This document shows, one piece after another, positions 7,655 through 16,368 of a stretch of 54,115 bases of DNA (its first letter is position 1; each line of letters starts with the position of its first letter). Below the pieces are notes generated by a model that saw nothing but the letters and a program-made list of their open reading frames with translations, had not been told where the DNA came from and did not search any database. The stretch lies in the NCBI RefSeq assembly GCF_041197575.1, contig NZ_JBDKXB010000024.1, positions 1 to 54,115 of the forward strand, in the 5' to 3' direction. Source of the DNA: Thioalkalicoccus limnaeus. GTDB lineage: Bacteria > Pseudomonadota > Gammaproteobacteria > Chromatiales > Chromatiaceae. The position numbers and the translations under genes were made by a program.

Positions 7655-10600
7655 CTATTCGTATCGTCCTTGCGGGGCCGTATGGCCCTGTGACTTCGGG
7701 CCTCGGGATGATAGCCGTTCATAGACTTGGTTACCGAGCCATTTCGACACCAGTTCCTGCATGTCCGGCTTGCCCATGTAGTCGGTGAACAGTTCCTCGT
7801 TCAGCTCCATGCGCTCGATGAACAGTGATTCCAGCACCTGCCGGAACACCAGCTGGAATTTGTCCAGCGAGTTGACCTCGGCGGCCTTCTGCAGCGCTTC
7901 GTTCTGGCTGGCCACCTCGGCGATCTGGTCGAAGAACAGCTGATCGGCTTCGTTGAGTTCGCTGCCGAAACGCTCGTTGATGATGTCGATCAGGCGCGAA
8001 AGTGATACGTGCTCTTCCCGCACCAGGCCGGTGCCGACCTCGCGTGGGCCGTCCAGCGGCTTGGCGTAACCCTCGTTCAGGCTGATCGAGCCTTCACTGA
8101 TCTTCTGCAAGCGGTAGTAGTCGAGCTCGACCTCCTCGTCGAACTGGTAGCCCGGTCCGCTCTTGCGTCTGGGCAGCTTCAGCGCGAGGTGGCGCAGGTA
8201 GGTGAACAGCTTCTCCAGATCACTGTCCTGGTAGGGGATCACCTGGCTCAGGAAGCCGTAGAGATTGTGGAAGGCCTGCACCTTGCCGCGCCATAGCTCG
8301 GCTTCCTCTTCTTCCGTGTTTTGCAACTGCACGAAGCGCGCGACCGCCTGATCGAGAATCGCGTTCATCCTCTTATGATCGCCGGGGCTCTGGCGACGCT
8401 TCGGCGCAAAGAACACGCGCGCGAACTCGGCGACCTCGGTTTGCAGGTAGATGCCCGAGGCATCGAGCTCGGCCTTGACCTCATAGAGCTTGTCGGGATC
8501 GACCTGCTCGCCCATGACCGAGCCTTCGTAGTACTGGCGGAAGGCCTCCTGGATCTCAGCCGGATCATTGACGAAGTCCAGTACGAAGGTGTCGTCCTTG
8601 AGCGGGTGGGTACGGTTCAGGCGCGAGAGCGTCTGCACGGCCTGAATGCCCGCCAGGCGCTTGTCCACGTACATGGTGTGCAGCAGCGGTTGATCGAAAC
8701 CGGTCTGGTATTTCTCGGCCACCAACAGTACGCGATACTCCGGTTTGGCGAAGGTGTCGGGCAGTTTCTTCTCCTTGATGCCGCCATTCATCTCGACCTC
8801 GGTGTATGACTTCTCCGGGATCTTGTCGTCCTCCACCGTGCCCGAGAACGCCACCAGGCTCCTGATCGGGTAGCCCTTCTCCTGGATGTAGCGGTCGAAC
8901 TCCTGCTTGTAGCGTACCGCCTCCAGCCGCGAGCCGGTCACCACCATCGCCTTGGCATGACCGCCGATCTTGTGGCGGGTGAAGCGCTGAAAATGCTCGA
9001 TCATGACCTCGGTCTTCTGACCGATGTTGTGCGGATGCAGGCGCATGAAGCGGGCCAGCGCCTTGGCCGCCTTCTTGCGCTCGACGTTGGGGTCGTCCTC
9101 GGCCTTCTTGATCAGCTTGTAGTAGGTCTTGTAGGTGACGTAGTTCTTCAGAACATCCTCGATGAAACCTTCCTCGATGGCCTGGCGCATCGTGTAGCGG
9201 TGGAAGGGTTCGCCGTTGCGGCCGAAGATTGCCAGCGTCTTGTGCTTGGGCGTGGCGGTGAAGGCGAAGAAGCTCATGTTCGGCTGCCGACCCCGCTTGG
9301 CCATGGACCGGAACAGGCGCGTCGGTTGGGTTAGCGCGGCGTAACCCAGCAATTGGCTTTCCTCCTCGGCCAACTCTTGCGCTCTTTCAACGAGTCCGAG
9401 ACCACCTAGAACGGCCTTCAATTCCGTAGCCGTCTCGCCCGACTGCGAGCTGTGCGCTTCATCGACGATCACCGCGTACTTGCGCGTGGGCAGATGGCCC
9501 TTGCCTCCTTCCCCACGTTCCTCGTTGAGCTTGGCCAGCTGCCCGGACACGAAGGGAAACTTTTGCAGCGTGGCGATGATGATCGGCACGCCGGCTTCCA
9601 GCGCTTCGGCCAGCTGGCGCGAATCCTCGTCGATCTTCTGGACCACGCCCTGGCGGTGGTCGAACTGGTAGATGGTGTTCTGCAACTGGCGGTCGAGCAC
9701 CACGCGGTCGGTGATGACGACCACGCTGTCGAACAGCCGCTCATCGCGCTCGTTGTGCAGGCTGGACAGCCGGTGCGCCAGCCAGGCGATGGTGTTGCTC
9801 TTGCCGCTGCCAGCCGAGTGCTCGATCAGGTAATTATGACCCAAGCCCTCGGTGGCAGCGGCCGTCACCATTTGGCGCACGGCTTGCAACTGGTGATAGC
9901 GCGGGAAGATCAGGCTCTCCTTGCGTACCTTCTTGCCCTCGTCCGTGGTTTTTTCCTCCACATCCAGATGCAGGAAGCGGGCGAGCAGGTCGAGCAGACT
10001 GTCGCGTTGCAGGACCTCTTCCCAGACGTACGCCGTCTTGTAGTTGCGCCCCTCCCGGTCGGGAGGGTTGCCGGCGCCGCCGTCCAGGCCCCGGTTGAAG
10101 GGCAGGAAATAGGTGGATGAACCCGCCAGCCGCGTGGCCATGTGGGCCTCTTCGGTGTCGACCGCAAAGTGCACCAGGCTGCGCTTGGCGAACACGAAGA
10201 TGGGTTCGCGCGGGTCGCGGTCGTGGCGGTACTGGTGGATCGCGTTCGCCGCCGTCTGGCCGCTCAGGGGATTCTTCAGCTCCAGTGTCACCACCGGCAT
10301 GCCGTTGACTGACAGCACGACATCGAGCGACTTTTCCGACTTCGGGCTGAAGCGCAACTGCCGGGTCAGCCCCAGCCGATTGGCCTGGTAGCGGGCCTCC
10401 AGTTCCGGGTTCAAACCGTGGGCGGGGCGAAAGAAGGCGATCCGCAGCGTGCGCCCGAAGCATTTGAAGCCGTGGCGCAGGGTCGCCAGCGCGCCATGGG
10501 TATCCAGCCACTTGCACAGCGCCTCCAGCACACGCGCGCCGGTCTGCTCGCCGTGCAGCGCTTCCAGCTTCTCCCATACCTTGCCCTGAGTGGCGCGGAT

Positions 10601-10732
10601 GAAGGCCAGCGCCTCGTCGGGGAAGATCGCGCGCTCGCGGTCGAAGCCTTTGGCATCGACCCGCGTGTATCCGTCACCCAGCAAGATCGTTTCGATGGCG
10701 GTTTCGAAGGCGGCTTCGGATGTGGACTTCAT
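7655..10732 (-). CDS. hsdR: Type I restriction enzyme, HsdR (R) subunit
   Basis: The 1025-residue motor and nuclease subunit cuts unmethylated DNA after ATP-driven translocation. The N-terminal PD-(D/E)xK nuclease shows SLDVVLSVNGMPVVTLELKN (Asp137, Glu151, Lys153). The SF2 helicase domains follow, with Walker A HSAGSGKSNT, the DEAH box VIVDEAHSSQSG, FFAFTATPKHKT, and the late motifs GFDQPLLHTMYVDK and VQTLSRLNRTHP. The length is normal for HsdR. It is the last gene of the locus and is separated from hsdS by Fic, zeta-toxin and AlbA_2 genes. Its first 90 codons are duplicated at 13450-13719 with a few changes, which suggests rearrangement. Nothing indicates that it is broken. Confidence 0.96.
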   Translation of the reverse strand: MKSTSEAAFETAIETILLGDGYTRVDAKGFDRERAIFPDEALAFIRATQGKVWEKLEALHGEQTGARVLEALCKWLDTHGALATLRHGFKCFGRTLRIAFFRPAHGLNPELEARYQANRLGLTRQLRFSPKSEKSLDVVLSVNGMPVVTLELKNPLSGQTAANAIHQYRHDRDPREPIFVFAKRSLVHFAVDTEEAHMATRLAGSSTYFLPFNRGLDGGAGNPPDREGRNYKTAYVWEEVLQRDSLLDLLARFLHLDVEEKTTDEGKKVRKESLIFPRYHQLQAVRQMVTAAATEGLGHNYLIEHSAGSGKSNTIAWLAHRLSSLHNERDERLFDSVVVITDRVVLDRQLQNTIYQFDHRQGVVQKIDEDSRQLAEALEAGVPIIIATLQKFPFVSGQLAKLNEERGEGGKGHLPTRKYAVIVDEAHSSQSGETATELKAVLGGLGLVERAQELAEEESQLLGYAALTQPTRLFRSMAKRGRQPNMSFFAFTATPKHKTLAIFGRNGEPFHRYTMRQAIEEGFIEDVLKNYVTYKTYYKLIKKAEDDPNVERKKAAKALARFMRLHPHNIGQKTEVMIEHFQRFTRHKIGGHAKAMVVTGSRLEAVRYKQEFDRYIQEKGYPIRSLVAFSGTVEDDKIPEKSYTEVEMNGGIKEKKLPDTFAKPEYRVLLVAEKYQTGFDQPLLHTMYVDKRLAGIQAVQTLSRLNRTHPLKDDTFVLDFVNDPAEIQEAFRQYYEGSVMGEQVDPDKLYEVKAELDASGIYLQTEVAEFARVFFAPKRRQSPGDHKRMNAILDQAVARFVQLQNTEEEEAELWRGKVQAFHNLYGFLSQVIPYQDSDLEKLFTYLRHLALKLPRRKSGPGYQFDEEVELDYYRLQKISEGSISLNEGYAKPLDGPREVGTGLVREEHVSLSRLIDIINERFGSELNEADQLFFDQIAEVASQNEALQKAAEVNSLDKFQLVFRQVLESLFIERMELNEELFTDYMGKPDMQELVSKWLGNQVYERLSSRGPKSQGHTAPQGRYE

Positions 10733-10764
10733 GGCGTCATCCGTTACTTGTTCGTTCCGTTCGT

Positions 10765-11109
10765 TTAAGAAACGGCGCTTTCTTTGATCAAGTCGTTGGT
10801 GGTATAGGCCTGATCGGTCCGATTTGGCTTGTCGGGATAGCGCAATCGAAGAAGGCCATGCTCCACCATCGGGGTCAGGAAACGCTGGCGCAGCCCGTCC
10901 GGGTGACGGGTCAAGAGCTCAGCCAATTGATTGCGCGTCAACCAGCGGTTTTCACAGAGGTTGAGCAGGATCTTTTCCATTTTGGGTGGGGGCAGGTTTC
11001 TCTTCCGTCGCGCGGGGGCCGCGATGGCTATCAATTCCGGATCGCCTGTCGGGTCGGCCGCCTTATGTAGGGAGTCCCCCCCCCCACATGTTCGGAGTCC
11101 CCCCCACAT
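10765..11109 (-). CDS. Out-of-frame C-terminal winged-helix part of the AlbA_2 ATPase gene
   Basis: This frame carries the C-terminal domain expected for the gene to its right. After a glycine-rich start it reads DSLHKAADPTGDPELIAIAA, then KMEKILLNLCENRWLTRNQL and LRQRFLTPMVEHGLLRLRYP. This is a winged-helix segment like that ending many AlbA_2/HATPase proteins. It is joined to 11063-12649 through a run of SEHVGG repeats encoded by poly-G tracts of 8, 7 and 10 bases. With 8 and 8 in the last two tracts the frame would read straight through, giving one protein of about 628 residues. It probably is not an independent gene, since no ribosome site precedes its first ATG. Confidence 0.75.
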   Translation of the reverse strand: MWGGLRTCGGGDSLHKAADPTGDPELIAIAAPARRKRNLPPPKMEKILLNLCENRWLTRNQLAELLTRHPDGLRQRFLTPMVEHGLLRLRYPDKPNRTDQAYTTNDLIKESAVS

Positions 11110-12649
11110 GTTCGGAGTGCCCCCCTACATGTTCGGAGTCCCCCCCCACATGTTCGGAGTGCCCCTGGGCGGGTAGCCTGTAGCGACTCCAGCGCGCCTG
11201 CCCTTCCTGGATCAACGCGCCCTTGGCCACCAGCCCCTGTAGCAGCCGGGTCAAGTCCGCAGCGTGCAATGTACAGATTTGCCGCATGCGGGCGTTGTCC
11301 ACCGTTCCCTCGGTATCGGCAGTGACCAGTGCCTGCACCTCGCTCTTGCTGAACTGCTCGAACTGGCTGCCGAAAAGCAACTTCAGCCGCGCCAGCGACT
11401 CGTCGGGAATCAGGCTGACCATCGGCAGACGCCAACTGACCCGATCCGGCTGTACCTGCTCCTGGACCATCGGCGAACGCCAGTGCTGCGAGGCCCACCC
11501 CCGGCGTATCTTGTCCACCCCGGAACCGGCCTTCTCTGCGCCCCCGATCAGCATGAACATGGTTTGCAGCGCCTTGTTGCGGCACTCGCTGACATTGCCA
11601 CGCAACAACTGGTCGAAGGAGATCAGCAGGGTGCCGGGATTGGAGAACTCGAAGGCATCACGGAATTTTTCCACCACAATGCCACCCTGCCCGCGATAGT
11701 CGGCGTGGATCAGGGCATTGACCAGCGCTTCGCGGATCGCCTCGTGCACCTCGGTTTCACCCTTGCGGAACAGGTCGGCGTCGAGCTGGAAAGGCAGCTT
11801 CAGATCGGCGAGCAGGCGTTGTGCTGCGCGCAGGTAGAACTGGAACAGATTGGGGTGCCAGGTGCCGTCTGCGGTGAGCCGGTCGCTCCAGCGCTCGGCA
11901 GGATCATGGGATAGCCGTTCCCGATAGTCGACGTGATAGCCGGGCACGGCCTCGCGTAACGACTCATCGCGACCAAACATCAACAAACCGGCGAGCGTCA
12001 GACCTTCGGCGCCGGTCTTGCGGTCGCGCCGCCAGCCACCGAGCTTGGCCAGCAGCGCCAGATCGTCTTCGCTCAGCCAGGGATGCGTCGGCTTGTGCGA
12101 GGCCAGACGTTGCCGATACTGGTGCAGGCTGGGTAGGTCCAGATCCTCTAGCCCGAACCCGTCCAGTATCCGGCTGTCCGCCGGCTCCTCGGCCCGGTCG
12201 GAGAGCATGCGGCCGACTTCCTGTTCCGTGCAGCGGTAATCGCCCTCGAAATTGCGTCGGTAGGTGCCGGTCAGCGGGTTTTGCCCGAGAAAGACCGGGC
12301 GTTGATAGCGTGATGCCTGAGGAACGCGGATGGCGAGGATCGGCCCGTTCGGGTGCTTCACCTCCGCCAGATCGCCGTCACCGCAGAGATTGATGCTGAC
12401 CTTGCCCCGGTTGTTGACCGTGTCCCAAAAGGCCTTTTTCAGCTTGCGCGCCTCCCGCACACCGCTGACCCGACCATCGTCCTCCACCCCCAGCAGGATC
12501 ACCCCGCCATGGCTGTTGGCCATGGCGCTGTAGGTCTCCCACAGACTCTTCGGCAACCCGCCCTGCGCGGATTTGAACTCCAGATCGTCACCCTCGGCCC
12601 AGTCGAGCTGGAGGAGGATGTCGAGGGGGTTGATGGGAGCGGGGTTCAT
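11063..12649 (-). CDS. Schlafen-like AlbA_2 / HATPase_c_4 ATP-binding protein (frameshifted at 3' end)
   Basis: The 528-residue frame has an N-terminal AlbA_2 domain (about residues 15-130, with DDLEFKSAQGG and ANSHGGVILLGVEDDG). A GHKL-type ATPase domain follows, with EVHEAIREALVNALIHADYR, then FEFSNPGTLLISF and AEKAGSGVDKIRRGW. A linker of SEHVGG repeats comes next. The C-terminal winged helix is in another frame at 10765-11109. Such proteins are often called putative DNA-binding or RecG-like regulators, and many sit in or beside restriction and defence loci. The ATG overlaps the stop of the 64-residue gene upstream (ATGA). It may be switched on and off by G-tract slippage. Confidence 0.85.
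   Translation of the reverse strand: MNPAPINPLDILLQLDWAEGDDLEFKSAQGGLPKSLWETYSAMANSHGGVILLGVEDDGRVSGVREARKLKKAFWDTVNNRGKVSINLCGDGDLAEVKHPNGPILAIRVPQASRYQRPVFLGQNPLTGTYRRNFEGDYRCTEQEVGRMLSDRAEEPADSRILDGFGLEDLDLPSLHQYRQRLASHKPTHPWLSEDDLALLAKLGGWRRDRKTGAEGLTLAGLLMFGRDESLREAVPGYHVDYRERLSHDPAERWSDRLTADGTWHPNLFQFYLRAAQRLLADLKLPFQLDADLFRKGETEVHEAIREALVNALIHADYRGQGGIVVEKFRDAFEFSNPGTLLISFDQLLRGNVSECRNKALQTMFMLIGGAEKAGSGVDKIRRGWASQHWRSPMVQEQVQPDRVSWRLPMVSLIPDESLARLKLLFGSQFEQFSKSEVQALVTADTEGTVDNARMRQICTLHAADLTRLLQGLVAKGALIQEGQARWSRYRLPAQGHSEHVGGDSEHVGGHSEHVGGTPNMWGGGLPT
11071..11165. repeat. Tandem repeat with variable-length G tracts (candidate phase-variation tract)
   Basis: On the minus strand the unit ACTCCGAACATGT plus a run of G (one unit has an A before its run) is repeated about four times and ends in ACTCCCTACATAAG. 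The intact unit encodes SEHVGG(D/H). The runs of G differ: 8, then A plus 6, then 7, then 10. The 7-base and 10-base tracts are what breaks the frame between the ATPase body and its C-terminal winged helix. Confidence 0.85.
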
Positions 12650-12840
12650 GAGTGCCTTGCGCCCCGCAACTCGACATCGGGCGCATCCTCCCCGGTCACC
12701 AGTGGCTTGCCGTTTTGCCAGGTCACAGCGTACTGACCCAGACGCCGCTTTTTCTCCAGCGCCTTGGTGACGGCTCGGTGAAGCGCATCCAGTTGCCTTT
12801 GCCCTTCAGCGGATGGAATCGTCCTTCGTGAGGCGTTCAT
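12646..12840 (-). CDS. Small protein downstream of zeta toxin, candidate antitoxin
   Basis: The 64-residue product is rich in charged residues, with LDALHRAVTKALEKKRRLGQ followed by YAVTWQNGKPLV. This helix plus the LGQYAVxWxxGKP ending is a pattern I associate with small proteins paired with zeta-type ATP-binding toxins. Its ATG overlaps the stop of the zeta gene (ATGA), and its own stop overlaps the start of the AlbA_2 gene, so all three are co-translated. The antitoxin role is inferred from position and size only. Confidence 0.6.
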   Translation of the reverse strand: MNASRRTIPSAEGQRQLDALHRAVTKALEKKRRLGQYAVTWQNGKPLVTGEDAPDVELRGARHS

Positions 12841-13412
12841 CGTTCGGCCTCTTCAATCAGAAGCTGATAATAGACCTGGTGCAAGGTATCGCGGTTTTCC
12901 CCGCGTTGCTCGAAAACCAGCACCGGATTTTCCCCATCGTTCATGAAACAGGTGCAGCGATCGACCTGATGGCTGAAATCATCGAGCAGGTGGCGGAGGC
13001 TGCGGGGAAAGCGCCGCTCGATATCCGACAGCGGGATGGCATGCCCGCCATGGGCCACGCGCTCGGCGACCCGCAGCTTCGACATTTCGGCGCTGGGCAG
13101 CGCCAGGTAGATCAGCTCGACACGCCAGCCGTCTCGGCGCATAAGATCTACCAGTCGCATATAGGTTCGCCCCGCCAGGGTGGTCTCGAAAGCGAAATCC
13201 TCGCGCGCCCTGACCCGCACCTCGATCTCGCGCAGGAAAATCCGGCTGGCTGCCAACAGTTCGCGCTCGGGGGCGAGCGGCGCAAGCCCGGCGGCGATCA
13301 GGTCGGCGTTGATGAACCGGGAACAGCCCGCAACCGTGGGCAGGTATTCCAGCGCGAAGGTGGTCTTGCCCGCGCCGTTCGGGCCGGCGATGATCCAGCA
13401 GGTCGGGGTCAC
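12837..13412 (-). CDS. Zeta toxin family P-loop kinase
   Basis: The 191-residue protein begins VTPTCWIIAGPNGAGKTTFA, with a Walker A motif. It continues with ADLIAAGLAPLAPE, the family motif FAFETTLAGRTY and the arginine/lysine-rich WRVELIYLALPSAEMSKLRV. Zeta toxins phosphorylate UDP-N-acetyl sugars and block wall synthesis, though chromosomal members of this subgroup are poorly characterised. I chose the GTG at 13412 because GGAGGAG lies nine bases before it. The frame further upstream belongs to an hsdR fragment read out of frame. It overlaps the small downstream gene. Confidence 0.85.
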   Translation of the reverse strand: MTPTCWIIAGPNGAGKTTFALEYLPTVAGCSRFINADLIAAGLAPLAPERELLAASRIFLREIEVRVRAREDFAFETTLAGRTYMRLVDLMRRDGWRVELIYLALPSAEMSKLRVAERVAHGGHAIPLSDIERRFPRSLRHLLDDFSHQVDRCTCFMNDGENPVLVFEQRGENRDTLHQVYYQLLIEEAER

Positions 13413-13416
13413 CCAG

Positions 13417-13719
13417 TCATCTCCTCCAGCAGGCTTTGACGGTTGACGACTTGAACCCGTGGCGCAGCGTCGCCAGTGCGCCATGGGTGTCCAGCCACTT
13501 GCACAGCGATTCCAGCACGCGCGCCCTGGTCTGCTCGCCGTGCAGCGCTTCCAGCTTCTCCCAGACCTTGCCCCGGGTGGCGCGGATGAAGACCAGTGCC
13601 TCGTCGGGGAAGATCGCGCGCTCGCGGTCGAAGCCTTTGGCATCGACCCGCGTGTATCCGTCACCCAGCAAGATCGTTTCGATGGCGGTTTCGAAGGCGG
13701 CTTCGGATGTGGACTTCAT
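13417..13719 (-). pseudogene. Duplicated 5' fragment of hsdR
   Basis: The first 90 codons repeat the start of hsdR at 10732, from MKSTSEAAFETAIETILLGD to ALATLRHGFK, with a handful of substitutions (ALVFIRATRG for ALAFIRATQG). The frame then leaves hsdR (SSTVKACWRR) and stops at the start of the zeta gene. The first bases upstream of both ATGs (TGACGCCAT on the sense strand) also match. The zeta/small-protein/AlbA_2 block therefore lies between two copies of the hsdR 5' end. Confidence 0.9.
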
Positions 13720-13770
13720 GGCGTCATCCTTTACTTAGTAGTTATTTTAGTTAAGGTTAGCCGCTTTTAT

Positions 13771-14904
13771 TTAACTTAAAAAGAGCCTTAGGTAAGGTTC
13801 GAACGAGTATATCCTGCCCCGTTGCTGGCCGGTGATCTCCGTCAATATGCCTTTTTCAATCAGTGACTTGATCAAGGAATTGGCAGTTGGAGTCGAGACC
13901 CCCAAGGCCCGTTCCAGGTCTGCGGCCTCGATGACCGGCTTGCGATAGAGCAGATTCAGCGCCAAGCGCGCACTGCCCGCCCGCTTGCCCAACGATGCCG
14001 CCGTCTGCTCGGCCTGAGTGCGCAGGGACAGTATCTGGCGAAACACGTCCCGCCCCTTGGTAGCCGTCTGGGCTACACCGTTGAGAAAGAAGCGCACCCA
14101 GTGGATCAGATCGTTGCTCACCCGCACACGCATCAGCGCGTCGTAATAGCTGGCCCGGTTGCGCTCGAAGAAATCAGACAGGTACAGCGACGGTTTAGCC
14201 AGCAGGCCATGGCTGATCAGGTAGAGCGGGATCATCAACCGCCCGATCCGACCGTTACCATCCAGAAAGGGGTGTATGGTCTCGAACTGGTAATGGCTGA
14301 TGGCTGCCCTGATCAGATGAGGCACCACCACGTCCTCGTTGTGCCAGAACTTCTCCAGATCACCCATCAACTCCGGCACGCTGTCGTGATGAGGCGGAAT
14401 GAACGTGGCATCAGCCAGACTGGAGCCACCGATCCAGTTCTGGCTTCGGCGGAACTCCCCCGGCAGCTTGTGCTCACCGCGCACTCCTTGCATCAGAATG
14501 GCGTGGGTCTGCTTGAGAAGACGATTGGAAAGCGGCAACGTGTTCAGCTCCGTAGTGGCCGTGTTCACCGCCTGCACATAATTGCGCACTTCCCGCCAGT
14601 CATCGCGTTTGTCAGGACGAATCTGCTCCTCCGGCATCAGCGCCTCGTCGATGCCGGTTTGCGTGCCTTCGATCTTGCTGGAGGTCTGAGCCTCCTTGAC
14701 CACATGCATTTCGATAAACAGGTCAATATCCGGCACGATCAGAGAAAATGCGTTCAATTCACCCAGCGCGCGGGTGGCCTGCTCCAATAGCGCATTGATG
14801 GTGGGGTCTTCCCAAGTCCAGTTATGGTTGACCAAAACCGGCTCGAAGCTCTTGTATTGATAGCGCTTTACCCACTGGCCCGCCTTGAAGGTTTCAAATT
14901 TCAT
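13771..14904 (-). CDS. Fic family protein, probable AMP-transferase
   Basis: The 377-residue protein has the class II arrangement. An N-terminal inhibitory helix carries QTSSKIEGTQT (S/T-x-x-x-E-G). The catalytic Fic motif is HPFLDGNGRIGR, with the flap region before it, and a C-terminal winged helix reads VIEAADLERALGVSTPTANS. Fic enzymes transfer AMP or related groups to target hydroxyls, and the inhibitory glutamate keeps them in check. The ATG at 14904 overlaps the hsdS stop as ATGA, so it is coupled to hsdS. Fic genes beside type I R-M genes are a known association of uncertain role. Confidence 0.93.
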   Translation of the reverse strand: MKFETFKAGQWVKRYQYKSFEPVLVNHNWTWEDPTINALLEQATRALGELNAFSLIVPDIDLFIEMHVVKEAQTSSKIEGTQTGIDEALMPEEQIRPDKRDDWREVRNYVQAVNTATTELNTLPLSNRLLKQTHAILMQGVRGEHKLPGEFRRSQNWIGGSSLADATFIPPHHDSVPELMGDLEKFWHNEDVVVPHLIRAAISHYQFETIHPFLDGNGRIGRLMIPLYLISHGLLAKPSLYLSDFFERNRASYYDALMRVRVSNDLIHWVRFFLNGVAQTATKGRDVFRQILSLRTQAEQTAASLGKRAGSARLALNLLYRKPVIEAADLERALGVSTPTANSLIKSLIEKGILTEITGQQRGRIYSFEPYLRLFLS

Positions 14905-16184
14905 AAGCTCATTGTCTCCAGCGGGATCTGGCCGGTGACGGCGGCGGTGATCAGAGCGGCGCGTCTTTCTGCCAGCAGCTCGAGGGAGTGCTGGATCTCC
15001 GCGCGAAGTGGCTCCGAGATATCGAGCGACTGCCTTATGCGGTCGCAAATTTCGATTTGCTCACTTCTTGGCGGTACAGGAATCTTCATGGTCGCCAATT
15101 GCTCACAGGTAATAGCTCCCTTGGTGCTGCCTGCTCCATCGCTATCGCTGCGAAGAAAATTGTACGCATGCCCCAACAAATGACATAAGTATTCAGTGTC
15201 GAGCTCGCGTGAGCGTGGCTTGATGAACGCAACGTGCTGGTTGATGGTGGCTTCGATTCCCAACACTGCGGCCATCCCTCGGGTCTTACCTTGGCCAGTG
15301 ATCCCGACGAGCACGGCGGGCGGTTGAAGCTTTGGCAGGTGACATTCGCGCAGGGCTGTCTCTGTCACAAATCGACTTGCGTCAGTGACCGGTGACACGT
15401 TGACAACTGAACTGTTTAGCCAAGGGTAGCCATCGTCGTCCCAATAGTCGGCGTTCTCGACTGAAGGAGTTGAGCCATTTCCTACGATTGCCAAGTATTT
15501 GATCGGCCGAATCCTCCAATGCGCCGGAATCTCGCCCAGCCATTCCTGGCCGGAGGGTTTGAGCGGGGCGTTGGAGTCGAGGCCGCGGGTGACGACGCGG
15601 CTGATGAGGGCGGCGCGCTTTTCTTCCAGCAGCGTCAGCATGCGTTCCTTCTCGGCGATCAGTCCGTCGATGCGGGCGGTTTCGCGGTCGAGATAGTTGG
15701 CGATAAGGCGCTGCCGCTCCTCGTTCGGGAACGGCAACAAGATCGAACGCAGATCGTCGGCTGACAGCTCCATGAAGGTCGAGCCGCGCCCCAAGGCTTC
15801 CAGTGCCGGTCGCAAGTGAATCAGGCTGTAGAAGTAGAAGCGCTCGTCTACACCGTCCAGCTTGGTCAATAGAAAACAGCCCTGATTGCAGGTCGACGGC
15901 ACACCAAGAATTGCAGTCTGCCCAATCGGGGCACGCTTAGAGAGGACAATTGAACCCGGTGGGGCGAGGTTGACCCCGCTGTTCTTGTAGCCCTCTTCGG
16001 TGATGCGACGGCGAGTTTCGCGGACGTAGCGACCCGAGAGCTTGCCGAGATCTTCCGGCGTCACCCAGTTGATATCGCCATTCCAGTACTCTTCAACGCT
16101 GCTCGAAGGCGTCGCCCCCGACGTGGTTTGGAATAGAAAGCGAAGGCGCCGCGCTTCGAGGCCGACAGGAATAGAGAGCGTCAC
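14901..16184 (-). CDS. hsdS: Type I restriction-modification specificity subunit HsdS
   Basis: This is the two-target-domain S subunit that sets the split recognition sequence. The first target recognition domain includes TTSGATPSSSVEEYWNGDIN and WVTPEDLG, followed by a helical spacer LDRETARIDGLIAEKERMLT. The second domain begins LGEIPAHWRIRPIKYLAIVG and is followed by the second spacer SLELLAERRAALITAAVTGQ. The GTG at 16184 is preceded by GGGAGGTGA, and the frame upstream of it (to 16256) is a copied hsdM 3' end, so I exclude it. The protein is 427 residues. It lies between an AlbA_2 gene and fic. Confidence 0.93.
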   Translation of the reverse strand: MTLSIPVGLEARRLRFLFQTTSGATPSSSVEEYWNGDINWVTPEDLGKLSGRYVRETRRRITEEGYKNSGVNLAPPGSIVLSKRAPIGQTAILGVPSTCNQGCFLLTKLDGVDERFYFYSLIHLRPALEALGRGSTFMELSADDLRSILLPFPNEERQRLIANYLDRETARIDGLIAEKERMLTLLEEKRAALISRVVTRGLDSNAPLKPSGQEWLGEIPAHWRIRPIKYLAIVGNGSTPSVENADYWDDDGYPWLNSSVVNVSPVTDASRFVTETALRECHLPKLQPPAVLVGITGQGKTRGMAAVLGIEATINQHVAFIKPRSRELDTEYLCHLLGHAYNFLRSDSDGAGSTKGAITCEQLATMKIPVPPRSEQIEICDRIRQSLDISEPLRAEIQHSLELLAERRAALITAAVTGQIPLETMSL

Positions 16185-16226
16185 TCTGTCACCTCCCGCA
16201 GCAAGCGCAGCATCCGCGTTTCCACC
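16181..16226. repeat. Duplicate of the hsdM 3' end
   Basis: Positions 16181-16226 match 17835-17880, the end of hsdM, with about five differences; both encode a frame ending LLREVTE before the stop. The copy lies immediately before hsdS, where hsdM would end if the AlbA_2 gene were absent. The original operon was therefore probably hsdM-hsdS, split by insertion of 16369-17838. Confidence 0.8.
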
Positions 16227-16244
16227 ATCCAGGCCATGAGTCGG

Positions 16245-16358
16245 CCAGTCAAACAACGGTCAAAAAAGCCAGAGGTTTGCAAAGTATTGAAATCATGAGA
16301 CTTGTCTTGACGGCAGTCCCTTGCGAATGGGTACCCAGTCAAATGACCGTCAAATAAG
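16245..16358 (-). promoter_or_regulatory. Pair of direct repeats upstream of hsdS, possible operator or promoter
   Basis: On the minus strand, CTTTTTTGACCGTTGTTTGA (ending CTGG, 16268-16245) and CTTATTTGACGGTCATTTGA (ending CTGG, 16358-16335) are near-identical 24-base repeats 90 bases apart. Each contains TTTGAC twice. They lie in the gap between the AlbA_2 gene and hsdS. TTGAC fits a -35 element, but no clear -10 partner was found, so a regulator-binding site is as likely as a promoter. Confidence 0.45.
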
Positions 16359-16368
16359 ATTGCCGTGC

